Part shown: in pieces, positions 15,272 to 23,066 of the stretch
Numbering within the stretch: the stretch's first letter is position 1
Layout: each line of letters opens with the position of its first letter
Source: JAQBGV01 sp032128395
GTDB taxonomy: Bacteria; Planctomycetota; UBA8108; UBA1146
DNA length: 32,043 nucleotides
Direction of reading: 5' to 3'
NCBI GenBank assembly: GCA_032128395.1
Contig: JAQBGV010000105.1
Location: 1-32,043 of the forward strand
Notes under the pieces: generated by a model
What the model was told of the DNA's origin: nothing
Databases searched by the model: none
The model's input: the letters and a program-made list of their open reading frames with translations, nothing else
Program-made: the position numbers and the translations under genes

Positions 15272-16102
15272 TCAATCCTCCGCGCTCATCCTTGCGAGGA
15301 AGCACCCCAACAGAGCGCGTGGAGCGTCGATGTGGAGCCAGTGCCCCGCGTCGGGGATCTCGTGGACTCTCAGAATGCCCGCCTCGGAGGCGGATGAGAG
15401 CCGGGCTCGCACCGCGGGACCGATGACCTCCGATCGCTTCCCGATCACCACCTCGACCGCGAACGGGGCCGAGGCGAGATCCGGCCAAAGGTCGACCTGG
15501 TGATAGTCCTCGAGGATCTCCTCGATCGCGTCGAGATCGATCGCAAGGAGGAGTCCCTCGGAGTCGCGCTTCAAGTTCTTCCCGAGCCACCCCGCGAGGG
15601 AGGCCGAGAAGCCCTGTTCGGTGAGACCCGAGGTGAAGTCACCGCGGCGAGCGAAGTGCCGCGGAAGCGCGCGGAGAGCCGCGATGACCCGGAGCACCGT
15701 CGATCGCCCTGCGGCCGCGGGACGCGGCCCCGGATCGGCATCGAGGAGCCAGACGGTGCGGGGCGAGATCGGGAGCTCCAGGGCGGCGCGGTAGGCGACC
15801 TTCGAACCGAAAGAGTGACCGCTGAGCGCTTCCGGTGCGATCCCCTCCGCTACCAGGGATGCGACGAGATCTCGCGCGGCCGCCTCGATGGTGTGGGGAG
15901 CGGCTCCTCCGGTTGCCCGACCGTGAAGACGCAGATCGACGAGCACCGCACCCCAGTCGGGACGCTCGTCGGTGAGTCGTCGAGCGAATCCCGCCCAGTT
16001 CGCGCCGCTGCCGAGTATTCCGTGCACGAACACGATCCAGCGTCGAGGCCTTCCCTCTCCTTCGACGATTCGAGCGAGATGGAGACGAGCGGACTCGGTC
16101 AT
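15272..16102 (-). CDS. Alpha/beta-fold hydrolase
   Basis: A 276-residue alpha/beta hydrolase. The oxyanion segment FVHGILGSGANW is at 25-36, the nucleophile elbow GHSFGSK at 95-101 (Ser97), an acid candidate is Asp121 or Asp123 (WLLDADPG), and the catalytic His lies in DAGHWLHIDAP near the C-terminus. No signal peptide is seen, so it is probably cytoplasmic. The pattern VFVHGILGSGANW...LVDLRLHG resembles the YbfF/ABHD11-type esterases; the substrate is unknown. It lies 101 nt upstream of the sigma factor on the same strand, so co-transcription is possible but not clear. It is divergent from the giant repeat protein. Confidence 0.9.
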   Translation of the reverse strand: MTESARLHLARIVEGEGRPRRWIVFVHGILGSGANWAGFARRLTDERPDWGAVLVDLRLHGRATGGAAPHTIEAAARDLVASLVAEGIAPEALSGHSFGSKVAYRAALELPISPRTVWLLDADPGPRPAAAGRSTVLRVIAALRALPRHFARRGDFTSGLTEQGFSASLAGWLGKNLKRDSEGLLLAIDLDAIEEILEDYHQVDLWPDLASAPFAVEVVIGKRSEVIGPAVRARLSSASEAGILRVHEIPDAGHWLHIDAPRALLGCFLARMSAED

Positions 16103-16504
16103 CTCGCCTCCGGGGTTCCGTGCTCTGCCGGCGAACCTGTATCGTGGTCGCTCCCCCCCGCTTCAAGCGGATCCGCGGGGTACTCGGCAATTTCCGGACC
16201 CGCAGAGTTCACTCCCGAGGCCCGTTCTCGGGGTAGGGACCCTTCGCGTACCTGGGAGCAGCTGGTATCATCGCGGGTCGAGGAGCGTGTGGGGGTCCGG
16301 GCCCAAGGAACCTTCGACTGAGGGGTTCCCCCATCCGGAGAGTTCGTGACGACGGAGTCGTTGCGGGACGGACCATCCCTCCACCCCAATCCACGCCCTC
16401 CACCGGGTCTCCACCATCCCAGACGTCTTGTTCCGCCCCTGCGGCTCCGTCCCCCTCGGAGCGGGCGTGTCACCCTGGAGCTCCCGGTAGAGAAAGGATC
16501 CGCG
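16103..16504. other. Divergent intergenic region upstream of the repeat protein
   Basis: No gene is recognised in these 402 nt. The minus-strand promoter of the hydrolase and the plus-strand promoter of the repeat protein should lie here. The only candidate is TTCGCG (about 16243-16248), 17 nt and TATCAT (about 16266-16271), which would leave a leader of over 200 nt. A short inverted repeat GGAACC...GGTTCC follows at about 16308-16330. All weak. Confidence 0.35.
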
Positions 16505-19500
16505 ATGTTCCTTCGCCGCGCACTCCGCGCCGCATCCGGCGTCGTCCCGGTCACCATCGGCATCTGTTGCCTCCTCCTCGTCCCAGCCACGACACTCGAG
16601 GCGCAGGGTCCGGACGTGATCGTCGGAGGCCTGTACGACCTCGCGAGTTGGGGCTCGAGCGGTGGGTTCCACGCCTACTCGGTGGGAACGGAGTCGTGCA
16701 ACATCGGCGACGCCACCCTCGACTGGATCTCCACCACGAATCAACACCCCGTGATCGGGCAGGAATTGTTCCGCCTGCAGAACGGACGATTCGAACAGAT
16801 CGGCATCAGCTGGCTGAAGCACGGATTCTGTGCGCTGAGCCTGACCCTCTGCGGTCCGTGCCAATCGACCGGTTGCTCGAACCTCGGGATCGGTTGCTCC
16901 GACCCGTACTCCGCGGGACTGAACGGTTCGCAGGGGAACCTCGGGCCGCGCTCGCAGGTGAACGCCCACACCGGGGTGTTCCCCTACCCATTCAGCGCAC
17001 CGGCGTTCACCGGTCCGGTGGCGCGTCGCCTCCGCGTCGCTTCCGCTGCAGTCGATCCCGCGCTGAACCCCGGCGCTCTCTACTTCGTCACCGGCCACTA
17101 CATCACCCAGGACGACGCGCAATCGGGGAACGGGGACAACAACGTCTCCTACCGCAGGGTGCAATTCGCCGCCGACACCAACCTCACGATGTCGTTCTTC
17201 CCCGGATCCGTGACGGAACAACAACAGCCGGGGATCCAGGCGTGGCAGGACCTCCAGCCGAGCGTCTCGCTCGTCGACATGCGTGTTCCGAATGAAGGAC
17301 TCTTCATTCTCGGATACGACGCCACCGACAACGGAAACGGCACTTGGCACTACGAGTACGCGATCTTCAACCTGAACTCGGACCAGAGCGGTCAGAGCTT
17401 CAGCGTGGATGTCCCCCCGGGAGTCGTGCTCACCAACGTCGAGTTCCACGACGCGGAACACCACAGCGGCGAGCCGTACGCGGGGACCGACTGGAGTTTC
17501 ACCCAGAGTGCGACGACCGCGACATGGACGACCGACAGCTTCACCCAAGATCCCGACGCCAACGCGCTGCGCTGGTCGACCCTGTACAACTTCCGCTTCG
17601 ACGCCAACGTCCCCCCCGGTCCCGGGCAGGGGGTGCTCGGCCTCTTCAAGCCCGGGGTCACGAGTTCTCTCTCCGTCCCGCTCCTCGCTCCCACCGGTGG
17701 GAGCCTCGACTGCAACGGCAACGGTAATCCCGACATCGACGACGTCGCCACCGGAGAGAGTGCCGACTGCAATCTGAACGGGGTCCCCGACGAGTGCGAA
17801 GCCGACTGCAACCTCAACGGAATACCGGACACTTGTGATATCGCACTCGGAATTGCGGAGGATTGCGACGTCGACGGCACTCCGGACTCCTGCCAGGTGT
17901 TCTCCGGCGCGGCCACGGACTGTGACGGGGACGGCATCCTCGACAGCTGCGCGATCGCCCTCGGAATTGACGACGACTGCGACATGAACGGCATCCCCGA
18001 CTCCTGCGAGCTGCTCGCGGGAGCGCCGGACTGCAACGGGAACGGAATCATCGACGACTGCGAAGCATCGATCGTCTTCGAGTACCAGCGGACCCTCGTC
18101 CCGCCGCTGCCGATCCTTTCGAACGGCATTCCGGTCCTCGACACGATCGTGGTGACGGGTACCGGCACCATCCTCGACGTCGACGTCGCCGTCGAGATCC
18201 AGCACACCTGGATCGGCGACCTGGTCGTGGGCATCACGAGCCCGGCGGCCACTGCGGTAACCCTGCACAACCTGACCGGCGACAACACCGACGATCTGAT
18301 CGTGATCTACGACGACGAGTTGGCCGCGGGCACCATCGCCCCCGCGCAGCCGCTCTCCGCGTTCGACGGGGAAGACCAGCAGGGCACGTGGACACTCTCC
18401 GCGGTCGACAATATCAGCGCGGACGACGGCGCCCTGAATTCCTGGACGCTCTCGATCGAGATTCAAGGAGCACTGATCGCCGACTGCGACGGAAACGGGA
18501 TCGATGACATCTGCGACATCGCCACCGGTGCCGCGAGCGACTGCGACGGAAATGGAATCCCGGACTCTTGCGACATCCAGGCTGGTTTCGGGGATTGTGA
18601 CGGCAACGGCCTGATCGACTCCTGCGAGCTCGACCTCGGACTCGCGGTCGATTGCGATCAAAATGGGCTCATCGACTCCTGCGACATCGCCGCCGGGGCT
18701 CCGGACTGCGACTCGAACGGCTTCATCGATGATTGCGAGCTCTCGAGCGGCACTGCGACCGACTGCGACTCGAGCGGAGTGATCGACTCTTGTGAGATCA
18801 CCGCCGGACTAGCGGCCGATTGCGACCTGAACGGGATCATCGACAGTTGCGAGCTCCTCGCCGGCACTGCCGTCGACTGCGACGGCAACGGCCAGATCGA
18901 CTCGTGCGAGCTCACCGCAGGTACCGCGAGCGACTGCGACTCCAACGGAATCATCGACGGCTGCGACATCCTCGCGGGAGCGAGCGACTGCGACGGCAAC
19001 GGCCTCCCGGACGCATGCGACCTCCTTTCGGGCGCCGATTGCGACGCCAACGGACAGATCGACAGCTGCGAGGTCCTCGCCGGGACCGCGACCGATTGCG
19101 ATAGCGACGGTGTGATCGACTCTTGCGCCCTCGCCTCCGGCCACGGATCGGACTGCGATTCGAACGGCCTCCTCGACGCGTGTGACATCACCGCGGGTGC
19201 CGCCGATTGCGACCTGAACGGGATCCTTGACCTCTGCGACATCGCCGCGGGCGCTGCGGACTGTGACGGCGACCTAGTGATCGACGCCTGCGCGCTCTCT
19301 TCCGGCGCTGCGACCGACTGCGATTCCAACGGACAGATCGACTCCTGCGAGTTCGCCGCGGGCACCGCGGCCGACTGTGACGCCAACGGACAGATCGACT
19401 CCTGCGAATCCGCCGCCGGCACCGCCGCCGACTGCGACGGCAACGGACAGATCGACTCCTGCGAATTCGCCGCCGGCACCGCCAGCGACTGTGACGGGAA

Positions 19501-21028
19501 CGGCGCCATCGATTCGTGCGAGCTCGCCGCCGGATCCGCGATCGACTGTGACGCCAACGGCGCGATCGACTCCTGCGAGCTCGCCGCCGGCACTGCGGCC
19601 GACTGCGATGCCAACGGACTGATCGACAGCTGCGAGTTCGCCTCCGGCACCGCCACCGACTGCGACGGCAATGGCCTGATCGACTCCTGCGAGCTCTCGG
19701 CGGGCACCGCGATCGACTGCGACGGGAACGGGCTGATCGACAGCTGCGAGTTCGCCGCCGGCACCGCCACCGACTGCGACCTCGACGGCGCGATCGACGC
19801 CTGCGAGATCGCGAGCGGCACCGAGACCGACTGCGATCTCGACGGCGTGATCGATTCCTGTCAAATTTCCCTCCTGCCCACCCTCGACTGCGACGGCAGC
19901 GGATCGCTCGACAGCTGTGAGCTGGCGGCCGGCACCGTGGCCGACTGCGACGCCGATGGTCAGATCGACGCCTGCCAGCTCTCCGCGGGCTCCGCCACCG
20001 ACTGCGACGGAAACGGGGTCCTCGACGGCTGCGACATCGCCGGTGGCGCCACCGACTGCAACACCAACGGACTCCTCGACTCCTGTGAGCTCCTGGCGGG
20101 CGCCCCCGATTGCGATCAGAACGGGGTCCTCGACAGCTGCGATCTCGCGCTCGGCGGGGACTGCGACTTGAATGGACAAGTCGACGCCTGCGAATTGGCC
20201 GCCGGCACCGCCGCCGACTGCAACGCGAACGGCGTCCTCGACTCCTGCGATATCGCCGGCGGTGCCGCCGACTGTGATGGCAACGGCCAGATCGACCTTT
20301 GCGAGCTCACCGCCGGGACCGCGATCGACTGCGACGGGGATGGTGCGATCGACAGCTGCCAACTCGCAGCCGGGACCGCTGCCGATTGCGACTCGAACGG
20401 AGTCCTCGATAGCTGTGACATCGCCACCGGAGCCCTGGATTGTGACGGCAACGGGCAGCTCGACTTCTGCGAGCTCGCTGCCGGAACTGCGATCGACTGC
20501 GACGGCAATGGCGAGATCGACGCCTGCGAGATCGCCGCCGGCGCCTCCGACTGCGACGCCAACGGAGTCCCCGATAGTTGTGACCTCACCGCCGGCGCCC
20601 AGGACTGCGACGGAGACGGGGCGCTCGACGCCTGCGAGATCGCGGCCGGGACCGAGTCGGACTGCAACAACAACGGAATTCCTGACGCCTGCGACATCGC
20701 CGCGGGCACGAGCGCGGATGCGAATCTCGACGGGGTGCCGGATGAGTGCGGTTCCCTCCCATTCGTGCGCGGCGACTCCAACCTCGACGGCCTCGTCGAT
20801 ATCAGCGACGCGATCACGACCTTGCAGTTCCTCTTCTCGGGAGGGTCCGCGGGGTGCCTCGACGCCGGGGACACGAACGACGACGGCGGACTCGACGTCG
20901 GGGATGTCATCTACGGGCTCTTCTTCGGATTCTCCTCGGGTTCACCGCCGCCGGCCCCCTACCCCGCCTGCGGAGATGACCCGACCACGGATGCCCTCGA
21001 CTGCCTGAACGGTTCCGTCTGCCCGTAG
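16505..21028 (+). CDS. Giant secreted protein: planctomycete-type N-terminal domain, DCDGNGxxDSC repeats, P domain, dockerin-like tail
   Basis: A 1507-residue exported protein. The signal peptide covers about 1-35 (VPVTIGICCLLLVPATTLEA). Residues 36-400 form a Cys-containing domain (PDVIVGGLYDLASWG, HPVIGQELFRLQNGRFEQIG). Seven repeats (about 402-522) precede a proprotein-convertase P-like domain (about 524-658: IQHTWIGDLVVGITSP, DDLIVIYDDE, GTWTLSAVDN). About 41 more repeats of 17-20 residues follow, consensus DCDGNGxIDSCELAAGTA. Each has a DxDxNGxxD calcium-loop pattern bracketed by two Cys, comparable to thrombospondin type 3 repeats. Residues 1420-1507 carry two dockerin-like loops (GDSNLDGLVDISDA, GDTNDDGGLDVGD) and a Cys-rich end. 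AAAGGA precedes ATG 16505. A structural or adhesive cell-surface role with rigid calcium-loaded stalks is my inference. A terminator follows. Confidence 0.9.
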   Translation: MFLRRALRAASGVVPVTIGICCLLLVPATTLEAQGPDVIVGGLYDLASWGSSGGFHAYSVGTESCNIGDATLDWISTTNQHPVIGQELFRLQNGRFEQIGISWLKHGFCALSLTLCGPCQSTGCSNLGIGCSDPYSAGLNGSQGNLGPRSQVNAHTGVFPYPFSAPAFTGPVARRLRVASAAVDPALNPGALYFVTGHYITQDDAQSGNGDNNVSYRRVQFAADTNLTMSFFPGSVTEQQQPGIQAWQDLQPSVSLVDMRVPNEGLFILGYDATDNGNGTWHYEYAIFNLNSDQSGQSFSVDVPPGVVLTNVEFHDAEHHSGEPYAGTDWSFTQSATTATWTTDSFTQDPDANALRWSTLYNFRFDANVPPGPGQGVLGLFKPGVTSSLSVPLLAPTGGSLDCNGNGNPDIDDVATGESADCNLNGVPDECEADCNLNGIPDTCDIALGIAEDCDVDGTPDSCQVFSGAATDCDGDGILDSCAIALGIDDDCDMNGIPDSCELLAGAPDCNGNGIIDDCEASIVFEYQRTLVPPLPILSNGIPVLDTIVVTGTGTILDVDVAVEIQHTWIGDLVVGITSPAATAVTLHNLTGDNTDDLIVIYDDELAAGTIAPAQPLSAFDGEDQQGTWTLSAVDNISADDGALNSWTLSIEIQGALIADCDGNGIDDICDIATGAASDCDGNGIPDSCDIQAGFGDCDGNGLIDSCELDLGLAVDCDQNGLIDSCDIAAGAPDCDSNGFIDDCELSSGTATDCDSSGVIDSCEITAGLAADCDLNGIIDSCELLAGTAVDCDGNGQIDSCELTAGTASDCDSNGIIDGCDILAGASDCDGNGLPDACDLLSGADCDANGQIDSCEVLAGTATDCDSDGVIDSCALASGHGSDCDSNGLLDACDITAGAADCDLNGILDLCDIAAGAADCDGDLVIDACALSSGAATDCDSNGQIDSCEFAAGTAADCDANGQIDSCESAAGTAADCDGNGQIDSCEFAAGTASDCDGNGAIDSCELAAGSAIDCDANGAIDSCELAAGTAADCDANGLIDSCEFASGTATDCDGNGLIDSCELSAGTAIDCDGNGLIDSCEFAAGTATDCDLDGAIDACEIASGTETDCDLDGVIDSCQISLLPTLDCDGSGSLDSCELAAGTVADCDADGQIDACQLSAGSATDCDGNGVLDGCDIAGGATDCNTNGLLDSCELLAGAPDCDQNGVLDSCDLALGGDCDLNGQVDACELAAGTAADCNANGVLDSCDIAGGAADCDGNGQIDLCELTAGTAIDCDGDGAIDSCQLAAGTAADCDSNGVLDSCDIATGALDCDGNGQLDFCELAAGTAIDCDGNGEIDACEIAAGASDCDANGVPDSCDLTAGAQDCDGDGALDACEIAAGTESDCNNNGIPDACDIAAGTSADANLDGVPDECGSLPFVRGDSNLDGLVDISDAITTLQFLFSGGSAGCLDAGDTNDDGGLDVGDVIYGLFFGFSSGSPPPAPYPACGDDPTTDALDCLNGSVCP
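17708..20749 (+). repeat. In-frame coding repeat array (about 48 units of 51-60 bp), interrupted by the P domain
   Basis: Seven units (17708-18064) and about 41 units (18482-20749) encode D-C-D/N-x-N-G-x-x-D-x-C-(E/D)-x-x-x-G. Units are diverged at synonymous positions, so the array is old rather than freshly amplified. The block of closest units is around 19320-19760. The insert between the arrays (18074-18478) encodes the P-like domain. Confidence 0.9.
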
Positions 21029-21070
21029 GAGGCTGTCGGAGACCCCAGTACTAGTCGTCGCCACGCACCT

Positions 21071-21125
21071 CCGCTCGGACATCGTCGGACACGTGAGTCC
21101 GGAGAGTCTGAGCGGGGGTGTTTTT
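21071..21125 (+). terminator. Rho-independent terminator after the repeat protein
   Basis: CCGCTCGGAC (21071-21080) pairs with GTCTGAGCGG (21106-21115) over 10 bp with one G-U pair. A smaller inner hairpin CGGAC-(6 nt)-GTCCG sits inside. A T-run (21121-21125) follows closely. It lies 42 nt after the stop codon of the repeat protein. Confidence 0.7.
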
Positions 21126-21483
21126 CATTATGCGCCTTTCACTCTTCGAGTATGCATCCGGACAGGGGGTCACTGCGGCTGGATACAGCCGAGAGTGCCC
21201 CATCTTGGCTAGGATCGGCCATACCCAGGCTGTATATCTTGCTTAGGGACGGGTGGATCTTGCCGGCACCTGCAACCATCTTCCTCTCTTCTGGTTCTCG
21301 AGGCGTCGCGCACGCGTTCCGCGGGGTCCGCCTGTACCGATTGGCGCGACCCTTGCGAAGCAGCGCGCACGGATGGTCCAAGCGAACTTTGGTCGTTGGA
21401 CCCGCCCTTCGCGGAGGAGCGGAGGACCGAGGAGCAAACCTCGACTCGCGGGCCCGGTGACCCACACCGGACCAGGCACCCTC
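21126..21483 (+). ncRNA. Gene-free stretch ending in an intrinsic terminator; possible non-coding RNA
   Basis: This stretch lies between two intrinsic terminators on the same strand and has no open frame with protein-like composition or a ribosome site. A strong hairpin GGTCCAA...TTGGACC occupies 21375-21402. The sequence lacks signatures I know for tmRNA, RNase P RNA, SRP RNA or 6S RNA. Transcription is inferred only from the terminator that follows; it could equally be decayed DNA. Confidence 0.25.
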
Positions 21484-21519
21484 GGGGGCCGCCGGAACCC
21501 CTCCGGCGTCCCCCTTTTT
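21484..21519 (+). terminator. Strong rho-independent terminator without an obvious gene upstream
   Basis: A 13-position stem (21484-21496 with 21502-21514, 12 pairs and one mismatch), a 5-nt loop ACCCC and a TTTTT run at 21515-21519. It is the most canonical terminator in the window, yet the nearest upstream gene already has its own terminator 360 nt earlier. Confidence 0.75.
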
Positions 21520-21523
21520 ATTG

Positions 21524-21763
21524 GCAGCCGAGTGCCGATGGCGGCTCTTCTTGCAGCCGAGTTCCGATGGCGGCTCTTCTTGCAGCCGAGTGCCGATGGC
21601 GGCCCGGTTGCCGCGTTGAGGGGCCTTCTCCAATCCTCAACGACCCAGTAGGGTTGCCTCCGGTTGAAGAAGGTCCCTCGCCTTGCACCCGGACCACCCT
21701 CGACACTCTTCACGTTTTTGTTGCCGAGTGCCGATGGCCGCCCTGATGCCGCGTTGAAGAAGT
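21524..21763 (+). repeat. 29-bp tandem repeat plus a diverged distal copy
   Basis: Units start at 21524, 21553 and 21582 with a 29-bp period and core GCAGCCGAGTGCCGATGGCG. The first two differ by a single base and the third diverges after 20 nt. A fourth, diverged copy at about 21717-21763 again shows TTTTTxTTG, GCCGAGTGCCGATGG and, like the third, a following TGCCGCGTTGA. No spacers of unique sequence separate the first three, so it is not a CRISPR array. Confidence 0.75.
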
Positions 21764-22083
21764 TCTATGATCCTCGCGGACGAGGCGTTGCTCTTCGTCA
21801 GGCCGGGTGGGGCCGCATCGGCTCTCGGCGGCCACCTGACACTGGACCTGTATCTGACTCGCGAGTGCGGAAGCAACGGTCTTTCCTCCACGACGCGACT
21901 CTGTCACCCCCTCGGATTGTGACTCTCCTGTCGCATGCGACGCCCGCGACGACTGACTGTGAAGTGGCGCTTCTATTGCGAAGCTAGCGAAGTCGTTGCC
22001 CGCCTTGGGAGTGACACCGTCCCCGGGAATGACCCGCAACAACTGAACTATCCTGACTTGTCGTCCTGAAAGGGCAAAATTCG
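21764..22083. other. Gene-free leader region before the second dockerin-tailed gene
   Basis: I see no convincing gene here. Open frames on either strand have irregular composition and no ribosome sites. It presumably contains the promoter and leader of the gene at 22084, but no clear -35/-10 pair was found. AAAGGG at about 22070-22075 can serve as its ribosome site. Confidence 0.4.
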
Positions 22084-22956
22084 ATGCAGCGAGCGATGCG
22101 GATCGGACCGCGTGGCGGGCCACTGCTGATCCTCGCGGGGGTGCTGTTCCTCCCCGCGCCCTCTGCCGACGCGCAGGCGGCGAATTACACCATCTCGAGC
22201 GTCACTGCGACGATCGGTAGCTCCGTGAACGTACCGATCCTGGTGACCACGACCGCGGACGCCGATGCGTTCTCGATCGGCGTCCAACATCTGAGCCCTG
22301 ACTTGACGGTGACCGGCGTAGCGCTCGGGAGCGCGATCGTGGCGCTGGCTGCGATCGAAGCGAGCGTCCCAGAATTCTTCGAGTTCAATCTTGCACCCGC
22401 CCTGCCGGCCGGGCCCCCGACGATCGCCGGGGGTTTCACCGTGGGCCTGATCCTGGACTTCAGCGTCCTGCCAGTCGCGACGCGCCTCCTCGCGGGAATC
22501 GCCCAGGAGATGCTCGTCGCGACCTACGCGGTCGACGCAGGTGCTGCACCACAACTCGCGGCACTCGAACTCACGGGCGCCCTCGGCTCCCCCGCGATCG
22601 ATGTGGTAGTGGTCCTCAGCGTCGCCGGCACTCCTATCGAAGTGTTCCCGACCCTGACGAACGGAATCATCACGATCGTCAGTGTCAGTTTCCGTCGTGG
22701 GGACGCGGATGGGAACGGAACCGTCTCGCTTCTCGACGGCGTGTTGATCCTATATCGGTCTTCCGGGCTCCTTGCCAACGGACCCTGCACGGACGCCGAA
22801 GACGTCAACGACAACGGGCTCCGCGACATCGTCGATGCCGCGTACCTGTTTCAGTACATGTTCGCGGGAGGGCCACTTCCTCCCGAACCGTTCGTCGCCT
22901 GCGGGGACGATTTGACTCTCGACGCGTTCGGATGCGGGGCGAGCACCTGTCCGTAG
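22084..22956 (+). CDS. Secreted protein with cohesin-like domain and dockerin-like tail
   Basis: A 290-residue exported protein. The signal peptide covers about 1-30 (GGPLLILAGVLFLPAPSADA). Residues 33-200 form a beta-rich domain (NYTISSVTATIGSSVNVPILVTT, FSIGVQHLSPDLTVTGVALG) whose pattern resembles cohesin-type domains. The dockerin-like part is 203-290, with loops GDADGNGTVSLLDG and EDVNDNGLRDIVDA followed by PFVACGDDLTLDAFGC and a final CP. That C-terminal module matches the end of the giant repeat protein upstream. ATG 22084 is used; ATG 22096 is possible and gives a more typical signal peptide. Probably displayed on or released from the cell surface. Function unknown. Confidence 0.82.
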   Translation: MQRAMRIGPRGGPLLILAGVLFLPAPSADAQAANYTISSVTATIGSSVNVPILVTTTADADAFSIGVQHLSPDLTVTGVALGSAIVALAAIEASVPEFFEFNLAPALPAGPPTIAGGFTVGLILDFSVLPVATRLLAGIAQEMLVATYAVDAGAAPQLAALELTGALGSPAIDVVVVLSVAGTPIEVFPTLTNGIITIVSVSFRRGDADGNGTVSLLDGVLILYRSSGLLANGPCTDAEDVNDNGLRDIVDAAYLFQYMFAGGPLPPEPFVACGDDLTLDAFGCGASTCP

Positions 22957-23017
22957 CTGTGGAAGGACCGAGGCCGCTCGAACCGAGCGGTGTCGATCCA
23001 GCAGGGAGCGAGGGGTA

Positions 23018-23053
23018 GGCCCGCGACGCTGCGCGTCGCGGGCCATATTTCTT
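23018..23053 (+). terminator. Bidirectional-type terminator hairpin
   Basis: A perfect 12-bp stem GGCCCGCGACGC (23018-23029) and its complement (23033-23044), loop TGC, followed by ATATTTCTT on the plus strand. It sits between the plus-strand secreted-protein gene and the minus-strand phosphoesterase gene, which converge here. The tract after it is only moderately T-rich. Confidence 0.65.
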
Positions 23054-23066
23054 CGGGTGCGAGCGG

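Noticed and set aside
18658..20362. Long minus-strand and alternate-frame open frames across the repeat array
   Set aside because: They mirror the codon periodicity of the plus-strand repeats, have low-complexity Ser/Gln/Pro or Gly/Val/Ala composition, and lack ribosome sites. The plus frame gives a signal peptide and known domains.
21152..21460. 102-codon plus-strand frame between two terminators
   Set aside because: No ribosome site, irregular composition and no domain resemblance. Listed instead as a possible non-coding stretch.
21524..21610. CRISPR array
   Set aside because: The 29-bp units are directly adjacent without spacers, and no cas gene is in the window.
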